NCBI GenBank assembly: GCA_963729275.1
Contig: CAVSNH010000012.1
Coordinates: 30,634-94,633 of the forward strand
Length of the DNA: 64,000 nt
Source: CAVSNH01 sp963729275
Lineage (GTDB): Bacteria; Actinomycetota; Acidimicrobiia; Acidimicrobiales; RAAP-2
Direction of reading: 5' to 3'
Below, piece by piece: positions 17,960 through 25,162 of the stretch (positions within the stretch are counted from its first letter, which is position 1; each line of letters starts with the position of its first letter). The notes under the pieces are model-generated. The model ran no database searches, was not told the origin of the DNA, and worked only from the letters and a program-made list of their open reading frames with translations. A program made the translations under genes and the position numbers.

Positions 17960-18239
17960 GAGCACGTCCTCCTAGGGTCTGCTGAGGCCGGGTGGTCATC
18001 GGCGACCGTTGTGCTCCCCTGCCCCTCTCGGGAGCGGAGGCGGTCTGTCAAGGACGCATGGCATTCTTGCGGGCGCTCCCGGCAATGGTCAATGACCTCG
18101 CGAGAGCGCAGGTGAGCGACTCGCGTTTCGCGCCTTTCGGCACGCCCGACAAACCAAAGCGGCTGATGACACTCGACCAGCGGCCCCGAGGACAGGCGTG
18201 ACGGCCGGGCAGTGCCACGGCGATGCGCTACTTCGCGGG
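17960..18239. other. Intergenic region upstream of the YWLV-repeat gene
   Basis: The 280 bases between the DAHP synthase stop and the repeat-protein start contain an AGGAGG ribosome site next to the latter and, reading on the minus strand, a TTGACA that could be a -35 element about 85 bases before the start. I see no RNA gene, recognised riboswitch or convincing ORF. Confidence 0.5.
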
Positions 18240-19595
18240 TCAGCGACGGAGCAGTTCGGCGAGCCCGAAGGCCAGGTCGAGCGATTGGCGAGCGTTGAGA
18301 CGTGGGTCACACGTCGTCGTGTACCGCTGGTCCAGCTGGTCCTCTCCGATGTCCTCGACTCCGCCGAGGCACTCGGTCACGTCGTCCCCGGTGAGCTCGA
18401 TGTGCACCCCCCCGGGCCACGTGCCGACCTGACGATGGGCGTCGAAGAAGGCGTGCAACTCGGTCGTGATGTCGTCGAATCGCCGCGTCTTGCGCCCGTT
18501 CTCAGCGGTGAAGGTGTTGCCATGCATCGGGTCGCAGATCCATACGACAGGATGCCCCTCGGCCCGCACTGCCTCGAGGAGAGGTGGAAGATTGCGTGCC
18601 ACGTGGTCGACGCCCAACCGGGTAATGAGGGTGAGCCGGCCGGGGACGCGGTCCGGGTTGAGCTTCTCGCACAGCCCGAGCACCTCGTCGGCGGTGGCAT
18701 CCGGACCGACCTTGGAGCCGATCGGGTTGTGAATGCCGGAGAGGAACTCGCAGTGTGCACCATCCACCTGCCGGGTGCGTTCGCCTACCCACAGCATGGC
18801 CGCCGAGCAGTCGTACCAGTCACCGGTGAGCGAGTCCTGCCGGGTGAGTGCCTCCTCGTAGTCGAGGATGAGGGCCTCGTGACTCGTCCAGAAGTCGACC
18901 TCGTGCAGTGCTTCCTCTGAGCCGAGGTTGATTCCGCAGGCGGCCATGAACCGCAGGGCGGCGTCGATGCCCTCGGCGATGGCCTCGAACCGTCGTCCTT
19001 GCGCCGACTCCGACACGAACTGCTGGTTCCAGGCGTGGATCTGGCTGAGGTCGGCGAAACCGCCCTTGGTGAAGGCGCGCAGCAGGTTGAGGGTGGCCAC
19101 GGACTGGTGGTATGCGGTCACCAGGCGCGTCGGATCGGGGCGTCGGGCGGCGCTGTCGAAGATGTCGTCATTGACCATGTGTCCGCGGAAGGAATCGACC
19201 ACCTGGTCGCCGACCTGTTCGGTGGCTGCGCTGCGGGGCTTGGCGAACTGCCCGGCGATGCGTCCCACCTTGACCACGGGCAGGCCGGCCCCATAGGTCA
19301 GGACCACGGCCATCTGCAGGATGACCTTGAGCTTGTCCCGAATGCTGTCGGCGGTGAACTCGCTGAAGGACTCGGCGCAGTCGCCGGCTTGGAGCACAAA
19401 GGCACACCCGGCGGCGGCCTCTCCGAGATCCCGGGTCAAGTGACGTGCCTCGCCGGCGAAGACCAGGGGTGGCAGACCGGACAGTTGGGCGACGACGCGC
19501 TTCAACGCGTCCTCGTCAGGCCAGACCGGTTGCTGGGCGGCCGGCCGCGACCGCCACGAATCGGGGGTCCAGGTGGGGGAGTCTGCGCCGCTCAC
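18240..19595 (-). CDS. aroG: Class II 3-deoxy-7-phosphoheptulonate synthase
   Basis: Condenses phosphoenolpyruvate and erythrose 4-phosphate, the first shikimate step. Plant/actinobacterial type II family: the N-terminal SWRSRPAAQQPVWPD, then AGDCAESF, KVGRIAGQFAKPRS, GAHCEFLSGIHNPIG, WICDPMHGNT and GGVHIELTG are all present. About 451 residues. GTG 19595 is preferred because TACGCT lies exactly six bases upstream; an upstream in-frame ATG (19634) would overlap the ATG of the divergent oxidoreductase gene. It is transcribed away from that gene out of a very small shared promoter region. Confidence 0.93.
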   Translation of the reverse strand: MSGADSPTWTPDSWRSRPAAQQPVWPDEDALKRVVAQLSGLPPLVFAGEARHLTRDLGEAAAGCAFVLQAGDCAESFSEFTADSIRDKLKVILQMAVVLTYGAGLPVVKVGRIAGQFAKPRSAATEQVGDQVVDSFRGHMVNDDIFDSAARRPDPTRLVTAYHQSVATLNLLRAFTKGGFADLSQIHAWNQQFVSESAQGRRFEAIAEGIDAALRFMAACGINLGSEEALHEVDFWTSHEALILDYEEALTRQDSLTGDWYDCSAAMLWVGERTRQVDGAHCEFLSGIHNPIGSKVGPDATADEVLGLCEKLNPDRVPGRLTLITRLGVDHVARNLPPLLEAVRAEGHPVVWICDPMHGNTFTAENGRKTRRFDDITTELHAFFDAHRQVGTWPGGVHIELTGDDVTECLGGVEDIGEDQLDQRYTTTCDPRLNARQSLDLAFGLAELLRR

Positions 19596-19601
19596 CTCCA
19601 C

Positions 19602-19626
19602 AGCGTACGGCGTCACGCCGTAGGCT
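19602..19626. promoter_or_regulatory. Compact divergent promoter with perfect palindrome
   Basis: A minus-strand -10 box TACGCT (19607-19602) lies six bases from GTG 19595, and a plus-strand -10 box TAGGCT (19621-19626) lies six bases from ATG 19633. A perfect palindrome, TACGGCGTCACGCCGTA (19606-19622), sits between them and shares its outer TA with both boxes. The two presumed transcription starts are only 38 bases apart. A protein bound to the palindrome would block both genes. Confidence 0.7.
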
Positions 19627-19632
19627 CCGGAC

Positions 19633-20562
19633 ATGGCTCCCTTTCGCTTCGGGGTGCAGCTGTCGCGGGCGGGGTCGGCCGACGCCTGGCGGGCGGTGGC
19701 CCGCCGGATCGAGGAGCTCGGCTACTCGACGTTGTTCGTGCCCGACCATCTGGACGATCAATTCGCGCCGATCGTGGCTCTGTGCGCCGCCGCCGACGCG
19801 ACCACCCGTCTCCGCGTGGGATCGCTCGTCTTCGACAACGACTACCGTCACCCGGTCGTGTTGGCCAAGGAGATCGCCACTCTTGACCTTCTCTCGAACG
19901 GACGTGTCGAGTTCGGCCTCGGCGCCGGATGGATGAAGTCCGACTACGAGCAGTCGGGAATCACTTACGACCCCCCAGCCGTGCGGGTCGAGCGCATGGC
20001 CGAAGGTCTGGCCATCATGAAATTGCTGTGGGAGACGGGGACCGCCACCTTCGAGGGTGAGCACTACCAGGTGACCGGGGCCGTCGGTCAGCCGCAGCCA
20101 CAGCAGCACCCGCATCCGCCGGTCATCCTCGGCGGCGGCAGCCGGCGGGTCCTCGGCGTTGCCGCCCGCGAGGCGGACATCGTCGGCCTCAACCCCCGCC
20201 TGAGGGCCGGTCACATCGGGGCAGAGACCATCGCCTCGACCTCGGCCGAGCACTACGACGAACGGCTCGGGTGGGTGAAGGAATCGGCTGGCGACCGGTT
20301 CGACGACCTCGAGCTGCAGTGCCTCACCTTCGTCGTCCAGATCACCGACGACCAGGCCGAGGCAACCAAGCGATTGGCCGACCTCATGTCGGTCACACCT
20401 GATCAGATGGCGCAGACACCGGTCTGTCTCATCGGGACCATCGAGCAGATCATCGACATCCTCGAGGAACGCCGGGGACGATTCGGGTTCAATTACGTCG
20501 TGGTCCACGAAGGCGAGATGGAGGCCTTCGCCCCGGTGGTGGCCGCCCTGAGCGGTCGTTGA
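19633..20562 (+). CDS. LLM-class F420-dependent oxidoreductase (TIGR03621-like)
   Basis: Luciferase-like (beta/alpha)8 barrel oxidoreductase expected to use coenzyme F420. Typical segments are FGVQLSRAG, LFVPDHLDDQFAP, LRVGSLVFDNDYRHPVVLAKE, GLGAGWMKSDYEQSGI and PVILGGGSRRVLG. 309 residues. ATG 19633 is six bases after a TAGGCT -10 box, so it is probably leaderless. Divergent from aroG; it overlaps the TTG of nadD (TTGA). F420 use fits an actinobacterium; the substrate is unknown. Confidence 0.85.
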   Translation: MAPFRFGVQLSRAGSADAWRAVARRIEELGYSTLFVPDHLDDQFAPIVALCAAADATTRLRVGSLVFDNDYRHPVVLAKEIATLDLLSNGRVEFGLGAGWMKSDYEQSGITYDPPAVRVERMAEGLAIMKLLWETGTATFEGEHYQVTGAVGQPQPQQHPHPPVILGGGSRRVLGVAAREADIVGLNPRLRAGHIGAETIASTSAEHYDERLGWVKESAGDRFDDLELQCLTFVVQITDDQAEATKRLADLMSVTPDQMAQTPVCLIGTIEQIIDILEERRGRFGFNYVVVHEGEMEAFAPVVAALSGR

Positions 20563-21161
20563 CTTTGTCGGGTTCGGGGCCTCGCATCGGGATCTTCGGC
20601 GGCACCTTCGACCCCATCCACAGTGCTCACGTGGAGGTGGCAGAGCGCGTGTCCGAGGTCCTGGCGCTGGACCGAATGCTGTTGGTGGTGGCCAACGACC
20701 CGTGGCAGAAGGTGGATCACGACGTCACACCGGCCGAGGATCGCTACGCCATGGTGGTGGCCGCCACCGCCGGGCATCCCGGGCTCGAGCCCTCCCGGCT
20801 GGAGCTCGACCGGGGAGGCCCCTCCTACACCATCGACACCGTCCACGAGATCACTGCTCGGTGCCCGGGCGCCCAAGTGGTGCTCGTCGTCGGCGCCGAC
20901 GTGGTCGATGGGCTGCCCACCTGGAAGGAGGAAGCTGCCTTGCGTGACCTCGTGACCCTGGCTGTCGTGGGCCGGCCCGGGGCCGGCCCACCGGTGGCAC
21001 CCCCCGGTTGGCGGACCGTGCCCGTGCCGGCGTCACCTCGTGACATCTCGAGCACCGGGCTGCGTCGACGCCTCCGGAATGGAGAGCCGGTCGACGGCCT
21101 CGTTCCGGACGACGTCATCCGTTGCATCCGCCAGCGCGGTCTGTACGCTACGGGCAGATGA
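20559..21161 (+). CDS. nadD: Nicotinate-nucleotide adenylyltransferase
   Basis: Adenylates nicotinate mononucleotide in NAD synthesis. Nucleotidyltransferase motifs GIFGGTFDPIHSAHV at the N-terminus and ISSTGLRRRL near the C-terminus are present; the usual GH of the HxGH-like motif reads AH. 200 residues. The most likely start is TTG 20559, overlapping the preceding stop (TTGA); TTG 20565 is an alternative. Followed by a small membrane protein and rsfS, the common actinobacterial nadD-x-rsfS order. Confidence 0.92.
   Translation: MTLSGSGPRIGIFGGTFDPIHSAHVEVAERVSEVLALDRMLLVVANDPWQKVDHDVTPAEDRYAMVVAATAGHPGLEPSRLELDRGGPSYTIDTVHEITARCPGAQVVLVVGADVVDGLPTWKEEAALRDLVTLAVVGRPGAGPPVAPPGWRTVPVPASPRDISSTGLRRRLRNGEPVDGLVPDDVIRCIRQRGLYATGR
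21144..21149 (+). promoter_or_regulatory. Possible -10 box TACGCT inside the nadD end
   Basis: TACGCT lies eight bases before ATG 21158. It may give the membrane protein and rsfS a second promoter in addition to coupling with nadD. Confidence 0.4.
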
Positions 21162-21625
21162 CCATGAGGACGACGGGTGGAAGCCCGGCACCTCCACGCC
21201 GCAGAGCCGATCCGTTCGGTCCGCCTCCGCCAATCATCGGTGCCCCGCCCTCCGACGGCGATGACCGGACACACGACGACACGGCGCAGGTGGGTGGACG
21301 GGCAACAGCTCCCGGTCCCGCCGCACCGCCATCGGATGCCGAGCAGCCGCAGCCGCAGCCGGTCGAGAGTCCCCGCCAGGCCCCCCGCGAGACCCGCAGA
21401 GAGGTGCGCGAAGCCCGCCGCCGCCGCCGTCGTCTCTTGGCCGCGTGCGCCATCGTGGTCGCCGTCTGTCTGATGCTCACTATCCTGATCGTGAGCATGG
21501 CCCGCCAACGCCCGTCCGGATTGCCCGCACCCATGGCACCAAGGGCAGGGGCCATCGTCACCTATTCCGCTCCCAACCTGATCCCAAGCCACGGCGCGGT
21601 CGCGCCACGAGGAGGCCACCATTGA
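21158..21625 (+). CDS. Single-pass membrane protein between nadD and rsfS
   Basis: Not recognised. The 155-residue product has a Pro/Asp/Gln-rich N-terminal half, an Arg-rich stretch (REVREARRRRRRLL), one strong membrane segment (AACAIVVAVCLMLTILIVSMA) and a short hydrophobic/basic tail. The positive residues before the membrane segment predict the N-terminus in the cytoplasm. The ATG overlaps the nadD stop (ATGA) and its own stop overlaps the rsfS TTG (TTGA), so all three are coupled. An LCP-type or other hypothetical often fills this position; no such domain is seen here. Confidence 0.65.
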   Translation: MTMRTTGGSPAPPRRRADPFGPPPPIIGAPPSDGDDRTHDDTAQVGGRATAPGPAAPPSDAEQPQPQPVESPRQAPRETRREVREARRRRRRLLAACAIVVAVCLMLTILIVSMARQRPSGLPAPMAPRAGAIVTYSAPNLIPSHGAVAPRGGHH

Positions 21626-22023
21626 GCGCAGCGAGCGCCACGACGGTCGTCATGGCCGATGACCCCACCGTCTCCGCGGTCTGCGCGGCGGCGGCCAGAG
21701 CCGCTGACGCCAAGTCGGGCGAGGACACGGTCATCCTGGCCATGGGGGCACTGATCGCCGTCACCGACGCCTTCGTGATCACAAGCGGACGCAACGGCCG
21801 GCAGGTCCGCACGATCGTCGACGAGGTCGAACGCCAGCTCAAGGAGAACCACGATCTGCGGCCCATTCGGATCGAGGGCAAGAGCGACGCCTACTGGGTG
21901 CTCATGGACTACGGCGACTTCGTCGTGCACGTCTTCTTGGAGGATGCCCGGCGCTTCTACGACCTCGAGCATCTATGGAGCGACGCCCCGCGGGTCCCGT
22001 GGCTGGTGGCGAGCGTCCCCTGA
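21622..22023 (+). CDS. rsfS: Ribosomal silencing factor RsfS
   Basis: Binds L14 and blocks subunit joining in starvation. Characteristic segments are TDAFVITSGRN, RPIRIEGKSDAYWVLMDYGD and VVHVFLEDARRFYDLEHLW. TTG 21622 is preferred because GGAGG lies six bases upstream and it overlaps the preceding stop; ATG 21652 would remove ten poorly conserved residues. About 133 residues. Convergent with lpqB across an 82-base gap containing CTGAC direct repeats. Confidence 0.92.
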   Translation: MSAASATTVVMADDPTVSAVCAAAARAADAKSGEDTVILAMGALIAVTDAFVITSGRNGRQVRTIVDEVERQLKENHDLRPIRIEGKSDAYWVLMDYGDFVVHVFLEDARRFYDLEHLWSDAPRVPWLVASVP

Positions 22024-22067
22024 CGACTGCTGACGACTCCTGACGGCGACTGACCCTGAGTTCTGAC
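22020..22067 (+). repeat. CTGAC direct repeats at 10-base spacing
   Basis: CTGAC begins at 22020, 22030, 22040, 22050 and 22063. The first three units extend to CTGACGACT or a close variant. The array starts at the rsfS stop codon and lies between convergent genes, and no T run follows, so it is not an ordinary intrinsic terminator. Confidence 0.6.
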
Positions 22068-22105
22068 CTGTCGCCGTGCCCGCCGGCTCCGCCCGGCCGG
22101 CGCCA

Positions 22106-22756
22106 TTACTGCGGAGCCTGGGGCAGGTAGTCGAGGCGGGTGACCGGTCCCGGCACCTGGGCTCCATTTGCCACCGGGACGGACTTGGGCTGGCCTCCGA
22201 TGAGGAAGACGACGCCGGTGATCCCGCTGATCTGGGTCACCGTGTACACGACCTGGGCGATGGCCAAGGTCTGGTCGGGGCCCAACAGCTGCACCGGGTT
22301 CACGGCGAAGTCGACGGTGGCGACGCCGGCGGAAACCGAAACCGACACCTGGGTCCGGCTCCCCGACACGTACGTGGCGATCCCAAGGGCCTGCTCGGCC
22401 GCCGTCGGCCCCTCTAACAGGGCGCCGACGATCTGAGTGAGGTTGCCGGGGGAGGGCACGTCCCGCAAGACGGGCACGAGGTGCTCCTCCGGGGAGACGA
22501 GGTAGATGGTCTCGGCCACGCCGATCGGCGGTGGGCCCTGCGGGCTGGTGGTGGAGGTGGTGACCGGATCGAGCAAGTGGAACGGGACGTCCGCCCGCGG
22601 GATGGGCTTGGCCGCGCCGGTCGGGATGCCGCATCCGGCGAGGAGGAGGGTGGCGAGCATGACCACGAGCCCGAGCCCGAGCCCCCGTCGCCTCGGCGTG
22701 GCCGGGTGGATCGCCCTGCGTCCGCCAGCTCGTCGTCGTCCGGGTGATCCGATCAT
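22106..22756 (-). CDS. lpqB: GerMN-domain lipoprotein, short LpqB-like
   Basis: Predicted lipoprotein with signal peptide and lipobox LLLAGC (Cys near residue 42). A Ser/Thr/Pro linker and one GerMN domain (about residues 75-200; VTVDF-like strands, LGPDQTLAIAQVVYTV) follow. In other actinobacteria mtrB is followed by lpqB, whose product has GerMN plus a beta-propeller; here only the GerMN part exists (216 residues). ATG 22756 overlaps the mtrB TAA by one base. It probably modulates MtrB at the membrane surface, by analogy. Confidence 0.75.
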   Translation of the reverse strand: MIGSPGRRRAGGRRAIHPATPRRRGLGLGLVVMLATLLLAGCGIPTGAAKPIPRADVPFHLLDPVTTSTTSPQGPPPIGVAETIYLVSPEEHLVPVLRDVPSPGNLTQIVGALLEGPTAAEQALGIATYVSGSRTQVSVSVSAGVATVDFAVNPVQLLGPDQTLAIAQVVYTVTQISGITGVVFLIGGQPKSVPVANGAQVPGPVTRLDYLPQAPQ

Positions 22757-24384
22757 TAGGCGTCGGCCCCGGTGGCCCCGTCGGCCCCCTCGGGCCCATC
22801 GGTCGCCTCGACCGCGTCCGACCCGTTCGGCGAACCGGAGCCGCTCGGCTCGAGGGGCAGCTCGACGACGAATCTCGACCCTCGGCCGGGGTTGTCCTCT
22901 ACGCTCACCCGGCCGCCGTGGAGGCGTACGTGCTCGGCGACGAGTGAGAGGCCGAGCCCGGTGCCCGTGTTGGCCGTTCGCTGGCCAGAGCGGCTTCCTC
23001 TATAGAAGCGCTCGAAGAGGAGCTCGCGCTCGGCCGCCGGTATCCCGGGCCCCCGGTCCTCCACGACCACTCGGATGGACGTTGCCGGACGGAGCCCACC
23101 ACTCCCGTTCGGGTCGCCGTCGGGCGGGCGTTCGACCACGACCCGGCTCACCCCACCGGCGTAGAGCGACGCGTTCTCCACCAGGTTGGCCATCACCCGT
23201 TCGAAGCGTCGCTTGTCGACCCGCAGGCGCATGCCGTCGACGCCCGGACCGAGCTCGACGGGAATGGGGGCCGCCCTCGTCCCGTCACCGGCGACCGGCG
23301 CGGTGGCACCCACCGCCCGACGCACGAGCTCCCCGGGGTCGACCTCGTCGAGGGACAGCTCGGCCGACCCGGCATCCACCCGAGAGATCTCGAGGAGGTC
23401 GTCGACCATGCGGGTGAAGCGGTGGACGTCGCCGTCGAGTAGGTCGAGCGCGCTTTGGGCGCGTGGAGACAGCTGGTGGCGGTGGCTGTCGAGGACGCTG
23501 ACCGTGGCCGACAGTGTGGTGAGGGGGGACCGCAGCTCGTGGCTCACGTCCGAGGTGAAGCGAGCCTCCCGCTCGATGCGCTCCTGAACGTTGGCGGTCA
23601 TCCGGTTGAAGGCGGCGGCCAGCTCCTTCAGATCGGCGTCGCCCCCGGCGTCTACCCGGGTGTCCAGCCGGCCGCCGGCGATGGCCACCGCCGCCTCGGT
23701 GACCCCGGCCAGCGGCCGCAGGGCCCGCGAGCTGGCCCACCGCCCGACGGCGGCGCCGGCCAGGGTGGTGACGAGTGCGGCCGCGGCCAGGGCGAAGGCC
23801 AGGCCCCGCAGGGTGCCGACCAGCTCGTCGAGGGAGAAGACCTCGAAGTAGGCGGCATGTACGGCGGGCAGCGGTATCCCGATGACCACCTGCGGCGTCC
23901 CCCCGAGGGAGAAGACTTGCGAGGCCGGGGTGCCCGCCAGCACGAGACTGCGCTCGGTGACGGGGATGGAGTTCTGGCCGACTGAGAACGAGGTCGCATA
24001 CCACTGACCGTTGGCGTGCAGGACCGAGCGCGAGCCCGGTACGGAATCGACCGAGGCGATGAGCTCGTAGACCTGGGTGCCGGGTGAGCGCAACGACGTC
24101 TCGATGAGCGAGGCGTTGGCGAAGGCCTGGTGCTGGGCGGTCGATTGCCGCTCGTTCAGAAAGTTCTGACGTGCGGTGAAGTAGGTGACGCCGGCCATGA
24201 TCGTCGAGAGGGCGAAGGCGCCGATGGCGAACGCGGCGGTGACCCGAGCCCGGAGGCCGAGGCCGCCCGAGAGCAGTGTCCGGTGCGTCCGGTGGTGGTT
24301 GCTCGTGCCTGCCGGTCGACGGAGGCTGGCCGACAGTCCGCTGCGATGGGGGGCAGTGGTGGTGGCGGCCTCCGTCCGCGACAT
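22756..24384 (-). CDS. mtrB: Sensor histidine kinase MtrB-like
   Basis: Membrane histidine kinase. Two membrane segments (AAFAIGAFALSTIMAGVTYF near residue 50; ALAAAALVTTLAGAAVG near 205) flank an extracytoplasmic sensor of about 130 residues; HAMP, HisKA with H282 in FTSDVSHELRSPLTTL, and HATPase (NLVENASLY, DRGPGIP, GTGLGLSLV) follow. The C-terminal 25 residues are Gly/Asp-rich. ATG 24384 is two bases after the mtrA stop; a much longer in-frame start would overlap mtrA. About 542 residues. With mtrA and the lipoprotein it forms an mtrAB-lpqB unit, which controls cell wall and osmotic homeostasis in relatives. Confidence 0.88.
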   Translation of the reverse strand: MSRTEAATTTAPHRSGLSASLRRPAGTSNHHRTHRTLLSGGLGLRARVTAAFAIGAFALSTIMAGVTYFTARQNFLNERQSTAQHQAFANASLIETSLRSPGTQVYELIASVDSVPGSRSVLHANGQWYATSFSVGQNSIPVTERSLVLAGTPASQVFSLGGTPQVVIGIPLPAVHAAYFEVFSLDELVGTLRGLAFALAAAALVTTLAGAAVGRWASSRALRPLAGVTEAAVAIAGGRLDTRVDAGGDADLKELAAAFNRMTANVQERIEREARFTSDVSHELRSPLTTLSATVSVLDSHRHQLSPRAQSALDLLDGDVHRFTRMVDDLLEISRVDAGSAELSLDEVDPGELVRRAVGATAPVAGDGTRAAPIPVELGPGVDGMRLRVDKRRFERVMANLVENASLYAGGVSRVVVERPPDGDPNGSGGLRPATSIRVVVEDRGPGIPAAERELLFERFYRGSRSGQRTANTGTGLGLSLVAEHVRLHGGRVSVEDNPGRGSRFVVELPLEPSGSGSPNGSDAVEATDGPEGADGATGADA

Positions 24385-24386
24385 GG

Positions 24387-25070
24387 TCAGACCGCCAGCT
24401 TGTAGCCCATGCCTCGGACAGTGAGGATGAACCGGGGCGTCGCCGGATCGGGCTCCACCTTGGTGCGAAGGCGACGGATGTGCACGTCCACCAGCCGACC
24501 GTCGCCGAAGTAGTCGTAGCCCCACACCTGCTCGAGCAGGTGCTCTCGGCTCAGCACCTTGCCAGGGTGGCGGGCGAGCTCGCACAGGAGGCGGAACTCG
24601 GTCCGCGTGCAGTGCACCTCCTCCCCGCCCCGCCGCACGACGCCGGCGTCGGGCTCGATCTCGACGTCGCCGAAGCTGAGCACGGACAGGTTGGGAGAGG
24701 TGTCGTCCGCTCGCACGCGGCGCAACAGGGCACGGATACGTGCGGCCAGCTCCTTGGACACGAAGGGCTTGGTGACGTAGTCGTCGGCTCCTGCCTCCAG
24801 GCCGGCCACCACGTCGTGGGTGTCGGACCTCGCCGTCACCATGATGATGGGCACGGCGCTCTGTCGCCGGATGGTGCGACAGGTCTCGAACCCGTCGATA
24901 CCTGGGAGCATGAGGTCGATGAGGGCGAGCTCGAAATGGTCGTCGGCGAACCGCTCGACCGCGTCCTCCCCGCTGCCCACGTCCTCGACCTGGTAACCCT
25001 CGTCCTCGAGGGCCAGCCGCATCGAGGAACGGATCCGCTCGTCGTCCTCGACGATCAGGATGCGGCTCAT
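24387..25070 (-). CDS. mtrA: OmpR-family response regulator MtrA-like
   Basis: Receiver domain with acidic pocket E8-D9-D10, phosphoacceptor D52 (LIDLMLPG) and K101 (TKPF), then a winged-helix DNA-binding domain with LSREHLLEQVWGYDY and LVDVHIRRLRTKVE. 227 residues, normal for the family. First gene of a three-gene minus-strand operon. GATGAT ends six bases before the ATG and may be the -10 box of a leaderless transcript. The MtrA assignment rests on the downstream kinase and GerMN lipoprotein. Confidence 0.9.
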   Translation of the reverse strand: MSRILIVEDDERIRSSMRLALEDEGYQVEDVGSGEDAVERFADDHFELALIDLMLPGIDGFETCRTIRRQSAVPIIMVTARSDTHDVVAGLEAGADDYVTKPFVSKELAARIRALLRRVRADDTSPNLSVLSFGDVEIEPDAGVVRRGGEEVHCTRTEFRLLCELARHPGKVLSREHLLEQVWGYDYFGDGRLVDVHIRRLRTKVEPDPATPRFILTVRGMGYKLAV

Positions 25071-25162
25071 GTTCCGATCATCCCACGACCGGGTGCGACC
25101 ACATCCTCACGGGCCGGGATGGTCAGCGTCGACCGGTTGTCCGGCCGCAGGTGCCGCAGGTG

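Noticed and set aside
17960..18239. Cyclic dinucleotide riboswitch before the GH25-like gene
   Set aside because: Such riboswitches often precede wall hydrolase genes, but I could not match the conserved core of either the cyclic di-AMP or cyclic di-GMP types.
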